This document shows, one piece after another, positions 13,829 to 19,608 of a DNA stretch of 19,608 nucleotides. The notes under the pieces are model-generated. The model worked only from the letters and a program-made list of their open reading frames with translations, had not been told where the DNA came from and made no database searches. Numbering within the stretch: the stretch's first letter is position 1; each line of letters opens with the position of its first letter. The DNA comes from UKL13-2 sp040006575. Lineage in GTDB: Bacteria > Pseudomonadota > Gammaproteobacteria > Burkholderiales > Usitatibacteraceae. The translations under genes and the position numbers were made by a program. Location: assembly GCA_040006575.1 (NCBI GenBank), contig JBDTWS010000069.1, forward strand, positions 1-19,608, given 5' to 3'.

Positions 13829-15787
13829 ATGAGCATGTCTCATAATCGCCGCCGCGCTTTTGTTCCGGCATTGAAAGCTTCCGTGCTGGCCGTCGGCCTT
13901 GCCACCGCCAGTGTTGCCGGCGCCACGCAACTCGAATTCGATAACGGCGTCACCGGCAGCTTCGACACCACCATTTCATTCGGTGTTTCGGTTCGCGCAG
14001 AACATGCAACGTCCTCACTGATTGGTATCGCCAATGGCGGTACATCGCGTTCAGTCAACGAAGATGATGCCGACCGCTTCTATACAAAGGGCCGCCCGTT
14101 TTCCGAACTGCTGAAAGTCACGCACGACCTGGAATTGAAACAGGGCACGTGGGGCCTGTTCATGCGCGGTTCGTATTTCGTCGATTTTGAAAATCGCAAC
14201 AATCCGGCTCTGGGCCCGGTAGGCCGTGATCGCTTGGGCGCAGATGCCAAGATGCTCGACGCGTTCATCAGCAAGAGCTTCGAGCCGGCCGGTCACAACC
14301 TGCGCCTGCGTGCGGGTAACCAGGTGATCTCATGGGGTGAATCGACCTTCATCCCCAACGGTATCAACGTCGCCAGCCCGCTGGATGTTTCCAAGTTGCG
14401 CACGCCGGGTTCCGAGTTGAAAGAAGCGTTCATCCCGGTGATGAGCCTGTACAGCTCGTATGAAATTTCCAAAGCAGCGAGCGTTGAAGCATTCGTGCAG
14501 TTCAATCACGAGAAATTCAAACTCGATCCGCGTGGTTCGTATTTCAGTAACAACGACACCGCGTCTGACGATGGAAGCAACGTCATCGTAACGTTTGGTC
14601 GTCGTCGTGATTTGACCAATCAGGGACCGACTAACCCGATTCCGCCCACAGCGGGCGCGCTATACACGGCGTCAACCCCTCTGTACGGTCCGTTCGATCC
14701 GGCTGCTTCAGTTTGGGCACCACGTTCGGCAGACCACAATGCGTCCGATTACGGTCAATACGGTGTTGCTTTCCGCTATCTTGCCACTGCATTGAACAAC
14801 ACGGAATTCGGTCTGTATTTTATGAACTACCACAGCCGTACGCCGGTTTTGTCTGGTATCAAGGGCACGCCCACCTCTATTCTTACGGGTGGTCCGTTCC
14901 TGACGACAATTTGCGGAACGGCAGCACTGTCGGCTCTTTGCCACACCGGCACCGCCAATTACTTTACGGAATATCCTGAAGACATCCGCTTGTACGGTGC
15001 GTCGTTCAACACGCAGGGTCCATGGGGTGTTGCACTGCAGGGTGAATACTCATTCCGTCCCAACCAGCCGCTGCAATACGCGACCACGGAAGTTATCCTG
15101 GCCGCTTTGGGCGCGCCTAACCTGATCACCGGCTTCACGCAGATTCCCGGTGCGCCTGCCGGCGCTACCGCTGCAGCACTGGTGCCGAACGGTACGTACC
15201 TGCAAGGCTGGCAACGCGTGAAGATGAGCCAGGCGCAGATGACGGCAACAAAGTCGGTTCCGAATATCTTCGGTGCCGATCAGGTGATTTTTGTGGGTGA
15301 AGTCGGTTTCACCAAATACCATGGCCTGCCGACAGGGTTGAAGTTCTCCGGTCCGGCAACGTATCTGCCGGCAACGAACTTCGCCGCGTTCCTGCCTTCA
15401 GTCGGCGCATTCGCGCAACAGACCGATGGATTCACCACGGAGAATTCGTGGGGTTATCGCACGGTTTTGCGCAGCGAATATTCAAACCTGATTTTCAACG
15501 CCAACGTCGCACCGCGCGTCACCTGGAGCCATGACGTGAAGGGTGTATCGCAAACCTTTAACGAAGGCGTGAAGTCGTATTCGCTGGGTATCAACTTTGA
15601 CTGGGCGAAGAAACTTTCACTCGACATGTCCTATACCTCTTTCTTTGGTGGCCGCGTGTTCTGCGGCACGGACAGTCCGGTTACGACGCAGACGCAATTG
15701 CTGGGACAACCGGCGAGCTATTGCAACAACGCCAACCCGCTGCGCGATCGTGACTTCTACTCGGTCGTAGTGGCTTACTCGTTCTAG
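13829..15787 (+). CDS. DUF1302 family outer-membrane protein
   Basis: A 652-residue exported protein. Residues 1-32 form a signal peptide with basic NRRR and a hydrophobic core, with cleavage likely after AGA. The mature start TQLEFDNGVTGSFDTTISFG leads into a long series of alternating, aromatic-rich strands. Visible landmarks are the internal RLRAGNQVISWGE (about residues 164-176), and the chain ends in FYSVVVAYSF with C-terminal Phe, as in beta-barrel outer-membrane proteins. This pattern fits the DUF1302 family, typically encoded beside DUF1329 in bacteria that grow on hydrophobic substrates. It probably forms a channel or receptor for lipids or other hydrophobic compounds; the substrate is unknown. 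The ATG at 13829 has GAGGAG at 13815-13820 eight nt upstream. The preceding 264-nt gap suggests its own promoter. Confidence 0.88.
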   Translation: MSMSHNRRRAFVPALKASVLAVGLATASVAGATQLEFDNGVTGSFDTTISFGVSVRAEHATSSLIGIANGGTSRSVNEDDADRFYTKGRPFSELLKVTHDLELKQGTWGLFMRGSYFVDFENRNNPALGPVGRDRLGADAKMLDAFISKSFEPAGHNLRLRAGNQVISWGESTFIPNGINVASPLDVSKLRTPGSELKEAFIPVMSLYSSYEISKAASVEAFVQFNHEKFKLDPRGSYFSNNDTASDDGSNVIVTFGRRRDLTNQGPTNPIPPTAGALYTASTPLYGPFDPAASVWAPRSADHNASDYGQYGVAFRYLATALNNTEFGLYFMNYHSRTPVLSGIKGTPTSILTGGPFLTTICGTAALSALCHTGTANYFTEYPEDIRLYGASFNTQGPWGVALQGEYSFRPNQPLQYATTEVILAALGAPNLITGFTQIPGAPAGATAAALVPNGTYLQGWQRVKMSQAQMTATKSVPNIFGADQVIFVGEVGFTKYHGLPTGLKFSGPATYLPATNFAAFLPSVGAFAQQTDGFTTENSWGYRTVLRSEYSNLIFNANVAPRVTWSHDVKGVSQTFNEGVKSYSLGINFDWAKKLSLDMSYTSFFGGRVFCGTDSPVTTQTQLLGQPASYCNNANPLRDRDFYSVVVAYSF

Positions 15788-15797
15788 GACTCAGACT

Positions 15798-15872
15798 CAC
15801 CCGCCTGCCAGCCGGCGGACGGGTGAAGACGTTTCATTGTTTCGGCCCTTGACGCGGGCCTTGACTTGGCCC
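15798..15872 (+). promoter_or_regulatory. Hairpin-rich leader between the DUF1302 and DUF1329 genes
   Basis: In this 171-nt gap, CACCCG and CGGGTG near 15798-15824 close a hairpin that can extend through CC/GG with a one-base bulge. Downstream, GGCCC (15844-15848), GGGCC (15856-15860) and GGCCC (15868-15872) alternate, so the middle copy can pair with either neighbour. The first stem lacks a proper T tract. It could lower read-through or stabilise one part of the transcript, but two co-transcribed genes remain likely. The remainder of the gap up to the ribosome-binding site shows nothing further. Confidence 0.4.
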
Positions 15873-15958
15873 TTAGTGCCCACAACACACCTTGCTGAGA
15901 TGAGGGTGTTGCCGGGATAAAGATTTGCACGGATTCACGATAACTTTCTGGAGGAAAC

Positions 15959-17332
15959 ATGAACTTGAAACGATTGACGATGATCGCGTCGGCAACGTTG
16001 GGCGCACTGACCCTGTCGGCAGCCGCATTTGCCGAACTCGGTGCAGCCGACCTGGCCAAGCTGGGAACCACGCTCACCCCGATGGGTGCCGAAAAAGCCG
16101 GCAACGCTGCAGGCACCATCCCCGCATGGGACGGCGGCATTACCAAGGTACCGGCGAATGTGGGTTACAAGCCGGGTGGTTCCTACCCCGATCCTTTTTC
16201 CGCTGACAAGCCGCTGTTCACCATCAGCGCCGCGACTGCCGACAAGTACAAGGCCAACCTGTCGCCCGGCCAGTTGGCAATGATGAAGCAGTACCCGGAT
16301 TACAAGCTGGTGGTATATCCGTCGCGTCGCACCGCGTCGTTCCCCGAAGGTCATTACAAGGAAACACGTGATTGCGCAGCCAAGGCGAAACTCGCCCCCG
16401 GCGGCAATGGTGTGGTGGGCTGTACCGGTGGTGTGCCATTCCCGATCCCGGCCAACGGCAACGAAGCCATCTGGAATCATGAGCTGCGTTATGCAGGCGA
16501 CACGTTTGCACAAAATTGGGCGCAGGCCGCAGTCACCGCCAGTGGCGATTTCGCGCTGGTCAAGTTCGAGTACGAATATGATTTCTCGTATGGCAACCTG
16601 TCCAAGCCGATCGCCCAACGCGAACCCAACAAGAAGTTGAACTACCTGCAAACGACCACCGCGCCTGCACGCCTGGCCGGACAGATCCTGCTGGTACATG
16701 AAACCGTTGACCAGGCCAAGGACCCGCGTTCCGCATGGACGTATAACCCAGGCCAGCGTCGCGTACGCCTTGCACCGAACGTTGCCTATGACAATCCGGG
16801 CACGGCGGCAGATGGACTGCGCACCAACGATGACTTCGGCATGTACAACGGCGCCACCGACCGTTATGACTGGAAGCTGGTCGGCAAGCGGGAAATGTAC
16901 ATTCCGTACAATTCCTACAAACTCTCCTCGCCTGCCGTCAAGACGGGCGAACTGTTGAAGCCCGGCCACCTGAACCAGGACCTCGCACGCTATGAACTGC
17001 ATCGCGTATGGGTCGTGGATGCCACGCTGAAGCCCGGCACGTCACACATCTATTCGCGTCGCACGTTTTACATCGACGAGGACAGCTGGGGCGTGATCAT
17101 GGTCGACAAATACGACGGCCGTGGCGCACTCTGGCGTTTTGCCGAGCAGCACAGCGAAAACTGGTACAACGTCCCGATGTGGTTCGGCACGGTGGAAGTT
17201 CACCATGACCTGCAATCGCGTCGCTACATTGCACTGGGCCTGCGCAACGAAGAATCAAAAATCTACGAAGCGCTGAAACGCACCGGCGGCGACTACACAC
17301 CACAGAACCTGCGCAATATCGGCACGCGCTAG
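15959..17332 (+). CDS. DUF1329 family periplasmic protein
   Basis: A 457-residue exported protein. The signal peptide covers residues 1-25 (MNLKRLTMIASATLGALTLS, cleavage after AFA). The mature N-terminus has the DUF1329 hallmark LGTTLTPMGAEKAGNAAGTI followed by PAWDGGI. Later family-like stretches include YPDPFSADKP, WTYNPGQRRVRLAPNVAYDNP, ELHRVWVVDATLKPG and YIDEDSWGVIMVDKYDGRG. I recall this domain being structurally related to the LolA/LolB lipoprotein carriers, which would fit a periplasmic carrier of lipids; that is family knowledge from memory, not seen here. GGAGG at 15950-15954 precedes ATG 15959 closely. It follows the DUF1302 gene by 171 nt and ends just before a strong terminator, so these two probably form a transcription unit. 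Confidence 0.9.
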   Translation: MNLKRLTMIASATLGALTLSAAAFAELGAADLAKLGTTLTPMGAEKAGNAAGTIPAWDGGITKVPANVGYKPGGSYPDPFSADKPLFTISAATADKYKANLSPGQLAMMKQYPDYKLVVYPSRRTASFPEGHYKETRDCAAKAKLAPGGNGVVGCTGGVPFPIPANGNEAIWNHELRYAGDTFAQNWAQAAVTASGDFALVKFEYEYDFSYGNLSKPIAQREPNKKLNYLQTTTAPARLAGQILLVHETVDQAKDPRSAWTYNPGQRRVRLAPNVAYDNPGTAADGLRTNDDFGMYNGATDRYDWKLVGKREMYIPYNSYKLSSPAVKTGELLKPGHLNQDLARYELHRVWVVDATLKPGTSHIYSRRTFYIDEDSWGVIMVDKYDGRGALWRFAEQHSENWYNVPMWFGTVEVHHDLQSRRYIALGLRNEESKIYEALKRTGGDYTPQNLRNIGTR

Positions 17333-17374
17333 CCTGATGGCAAAGTGATGGCCATGCCATTCACAAGGTAATAA

Positions 17375-17414
17375 AGTTCGGGGACAATCTGACAATTGTC
17401 CCCGAACTGTTTTT
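17375..17414 (+). terminator. Strong intrinsic terminator after the DUF1329 gene
   Basis: AGTTCGGGGACAAT (17375-17388) and ATTGTCCCCGAACT (17395-17408) form a perfect 14-bp stem with a 6-nt loop. A run GTTTTT follows immediately (17409-17414). This is the clearest intrinsic terminator in the window. The palindrome also resembles the GGGGACA-type REP elements I remember from proteobacteria, so it may be a repeat serving as terminator. Confidence 0.88.
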
Positions 17415-17483
17415 ACGCTTTGATTTTCCGGCCATGCCACACATGCCCCGCATGCCCCGCACGTCCTGTATTTTTCCGATGTC

Positions 17484-17531
17484 CTGCATTCCTGCCCTTC
17501 CTGGAATGCAGCCCTGGTCGAAAGCGCTTTC
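17484..17531 (+). promoter_or_regulatory. Two palindromes immediately before the YCF48-like gene
   Basis: CTGCATTCC (17484-17492) and GGAATGCAG (17503-17511) form a perfect 9-bp inverted repeat with a 10-nt loop. Directly after lies the perfect 12-bp palindrome GAAAGCGCTTTC (17520-17531), one base before ATG 17533. No ribosome-binding site is visible at the usual place, so the pair could form a leader structure that affects translation, or a regulator site. The frame is open through both, so an upstream start is not excluded. Confidence 0.4.
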
Positions 17532-17532
17532 C

Positions 17533-18630
17533 ATGAAAAAACAATTCCTGAAACGACTCGGTGCTGCACTCTGCACTGCGGCCGCCATCACCCTTCCCGT
17601 TGCCGTTGAGGCGCAGATAAACCTGGCCGTGATGCCGGTGACCGGCCCGCTGTCGAAGCAGACCATGACGCGCCTGCTGCTCACCGATTCAGCGCGCATC
17701 GGCAATCGCATCGTCGCGGTCGGTGATCGCGGCTATATCGTCTATTCCGACAGCAATGGTGAGAGCTGGGAGCGGGCAGCCACGCCGCCGGGCACGCCGC
17801 TGTTGAATGCTGTTTTCTTCACCGATCCCACCAATGGCTGGGCGGTGGGACACGATGCCGTCATCCTGAAAAGTACTGACGAGGGCAAGACCTGGACCAA
17901 AATTTTCTCCGCACCGGACGACCAGAAGCCGTTGATGGATATCCTGTTCATCGACGCAAACAACGGACTCGCCGTGGGTGCGTATGGCGCCGCCTACGAG
18001 ACGACGGATGCCGGCAAGACGTGGACTGCCCGCCGCCTGTATGAGCCTCCCAAAGCCCCCAAGGCACCAGCAGCATCCGTCAAGAAAGGCGGCAAGGCCG
18101 CTGCCGAAATCGACGACGGCAAGGGTGATAAAGGTGGTGATAAAGGCGGTGGCGGTGAAGAAGATCGCCATCTCAACGCCGTCGTAAAGCTGGGCGCCAA
18201 CCGGTTGCTGGTGGTGGGCGAAGCCGGCATGTTGCTGAAGTCGGACGACAACGGCAAAACCTGGAGCAAGCTCGCGTCGCCGTACAAGGGTTCGTTCTTC
18301 GGCGCCATACAGGCACAGGATAATTCGGTCGTCATCTACGGCCTGCGCGGAAAAATTTTCCGCAGCACCGATGCCGCATTGAAAGACTGGAAAGTCGTCG
18401 AGAACAAATCGGTTGCCTCCGTGATGGGTTCGACCCGTTTGCCGGACGGCACCCTGGTGCTGTCGGGTTTGCAGGGCACCGTGCTCACCTCGCGCGACAA
18501 CGGCGCGACCTTCACGCCATTGCCTACCGGCCTCACCAAAGGCTATGCGTCGCCGCTGCTGGGCGCACCCAATGCCATTGTGCTGGTCGGCGAAGCCGGC
18601 GCGCGCGATGTGTTGTTGCCGGCGAAATAA
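17533..18630 (+). CDS. YCF48/BNR-type secreted beta-propeller protein
   Basis: A 365-residue exported protein. The signal peptide is residues 1-27 (MKKQFLKRLGAALCTAAAIT, then LPVAVEA). The mature part contains repeated Asp-box/BNR-like motifs typical of beta-propellers: SNGESW (about 76), STDEGKTW (about 115), TTDAGKTW (about 157), SDDNGKTW (about 237) and SRDNGATF (about 320), each preceded by strands such as IVAVGDRGYIVYS or GWAVGHDAVILKS. This is the layout of the YCF48-like proteins, often called photosystem II assembly factor-like or BNR-repeat proteins, here with no link to photosynthesis. A Lys/Gly/Asp/Ala-rich low-complexity segment (about 171-211) interrupts the propeller. I chose ATG 17533 because the signal peptide starts there, although the frame extends to 17434. 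The MMPL gene follows after 62 nt, which suggests that the propeller is a periplasmic partner of that transporter. Confidence 0.85.
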   Translation: MKKQFLKRLGAALCTAAAITLPVAVEAQINLAVMPVTGPLSKQTMTRLLLTDSARIGNRIVAVGDRGYIVYSDSNGESWERAATPPGTPLLNAVFFTDPTNGWAVGHDAVILKSTDEGKTWTKIFSAPDDQKPLMDILFIDANNGLAVGAYGAAYETTDAGKTWTARRLYEPPKAPKAPAASVKKGGKAAAEIDDGKGDKGGDKGGGGEEDRHLNAVVKLGANRLLVVGEAGMLLKSDDNGKTWSKLASPYKGSFFGAIQAQDNSVVIYGLRGKIFRSTDAALKDWKVVENKSVASVMGSTRLPDGTLVLSGLQGTVLTSRDNGATFTPLPTGLTKGYASPLLGAPNAIVLVGEAGARDVLLPAK

Positions 18631-18692
18631 ATAGCAACTGCAAAACGTAATTCCACAAGACGCGATCCCGGACGAACTCTCAAGAGCGCCCC

Positions 18693-19608
18693 ATGAACCT
18701 GCAAAACCTGATTCAAAAAGTCTCCGCCCTGGTGTTCAACAACCGCAAGGTGCTGTTGATCGTTTTCTCCATCATCACGGTGATCTTCATGATCTCCGCC
18801 AGCCAGTTGCGCGTGGACGCGGGCTTCAACAAGATGGTGCCGCTCACGCATCCGTACATGAAGGTCTATACCGAATACCAGGCCGTGTTCGGTGGCGCCA
18901 ATCGCATCGCCATCGCGCTGGTGCAAAAAGATGGCGACATCTACAACAAGGAGTTCATGGACAAGCTGCGCGCCATGACCCGGGATGTGCAGGGCCTGAC
19001 CGGTGTTGACCAGCCTTCGGTGAAATCGCTGTTCACCCCGAACACGCGTTTCATTGAAGTGGTGGAAGAAGGATTCTCCGGCGGCAACGTGGTGCAGGCG
19101 ACGTTCCAGGGAACCAAGGAAGACCTGGAGGTAGTGCGCGGCAACGTGCAGAAATCCAGCGAAGTGGGCCGCACGGTGGCCACCGATTTCACCGGCGCGC
19201 TGGTCGCGGCCGGATTGCTTGAATACATTCCAAAAGGCGATGGCAAACTCGAGAAGCTCAATTATTTTGAGCTCTCGAAAAAGCTCGAAGAAATCCGCGC
19301 CAAATACGAAGGGCCGAACCACACGGTGCACATCATCGGATTCGCCAAGGCGGTCGGCGATATTGCCGATGGCGCACGCGGCGTCATCATGTTCTTCGGC
19401 ATCGCCTTCCTCATCACTGCGGTGCTGATGCTGTGGTTTGTGAAAGACATCAAGCTCACGCTGGTTGCCCTGGTGGTGGCGATGATGCCGGTGCTGTGGC
19501 TGCTGGGCACGTTGCCCATCATCGGCTTCGGTATCGATCCGCTGTCGATCCTCGTGCCGTTCCTGATCTTCTCCATCGGTGTCTCGCACGCGGTGCAGAT
19601 GACCAAGA
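18693..19608 (+). CDS. MMPL/RND-family transporter, N-terminal part (truncated by window end)
   Basis: The frame is open from ATG 18693 to the right edge (305 codons, no stop). The N-terminus has one membrane helix (about residues 18-38, KVLLIVFSIITVIFMI), then a periplasmic stretch with the RND-like start DAGFNKMVPLTHPYMKVYTE. Around residue 228 a cluster of helices begins (GVIMFFGIAFLITAVLMLW, TLVALVVAMMPVLWLLG, SILVPFLIFSIGVSHAVQ). The last lies where the RND superfamily carries its GxSxxH/Q-like sterol-sensing/MMPL motif. Such proteins use proton motive force to move lipids or other hydrophobic compounds. It follows the beta-propeller gene by 62 nt and is probably co-transcribed. The ~200-residue periplasmic loop is normal for the family; the second half cannot be assessed. 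Confidence 0.88.
   Translation, partial: MNLQNLIQKVSALVFNNRKVLLIVFSIITVIFMISASQLRVDAGFNKMVPLTHPYMKVYTEYQAVFGGANRIAIALVQKDGDIYNKEFMDKLRAMTRDVQGLTGVDQPSVKSLFTPNTRFIEVVEEGFSGGNVVQATFQGTKEDLEVVRGNVQKSSEVGRTVATDFTGALVAAGLLEYIPKGDGKLEKLNYFELSKKLEEIRAKYEGPNHTVHIIGFAKAVGDIADGARGVIMFFGIAFLITAVLMLWFVKDIKLTLVALVVAMMPVLWLLGTLPIIGFGIDPLSILVPFLIFSIGVSHAVQMTK

Noticed and set aside
17411..17532. Extended N-terminus of the YCF48-like protein with repeated MP-type residues from 17434
   Set aside because: A normal signal peptide begins at 17533; a leading 33-residue extension would bury it, and it only reflects the CATGCCCC repeats in this leader.
18543..19589. Open frame on the - strand (348 codons) at the right end
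   Set aside because: The + strand frame from 18693 encodes a typical MMPL N-terminus with membrane helices; the - strand product is His/Asp-rich antisense.

Overview
This window is a GC-rich stretch of a bacterial chromosome in which every supported gene lies on the + strand. Gene content points to a lipid-degrading gammaproteobacterium: a long FadE-type acyl-CoA dehydrogenase, FadI/FadJ-type and FadN/FadA-type beta-oxidation modules, and a DUF1302/DUF1329 outer-envelope cluster. I cannot fix the genus from sequence alone. No rRNA, tRNA, CRISPR array, transposase or phage gene was seen.

Region 1 (1-6535) is a tightly packed beta-oxidation operon. It holds the 3' part of fadE (5' end outside the window), a FadI-type thiolase overlapping it by 4 bp, a small four-helix membrane protein, a HAD phosphatase carrying a palindromic in-frame segment, a FadJ/FadB-type enoyl-CoA hydratase/3-hydroxyacyl-CoA dehydrogenase, and a DUF4442 hotdog thioesterase. 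Region 2 (6536-8950) starts with an intergenic stretch carrying a perfect TATAAT and a 24-bp palindrome. It continues with a long-chain acyl-CoA synthetase and a YciA-type thioesterase that overlap by 4 bp.

Region 3 (8951-13564) opens with a 90-bp REP/MITE-like inverted-repeat element. A second multifunctional beta-oxidation protein follows with the reverse domain order (dehydrogenase first, hydratase second; FadN-like), then a DUF2846-like putative lipoprotein wedged into the operon, then a FadA-type thiolase. Region 4 (13565-19608) is an envelope cluster: a DUF1302 outer-membrane protein, a DUF1329 periplasmic protein, a perfect intrinsic terminator, a YCF48/BNR-type secreted beta-propeller, and the start of an MMPL/RND transporter cut by the window end.

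Taken together, the window encodes activation of fatty acids or other lipophilic acids to CoA esters, two parallel beta-oxidation spirals, thioesterases that can release the acids again, and a candidate trans-envelope route for hydrophobic molecules. The substrate of that route cannot be read from the sequence. The envelope cluster next to the oxidation genes is the least characterised part and the best candidate for a poorly described system.
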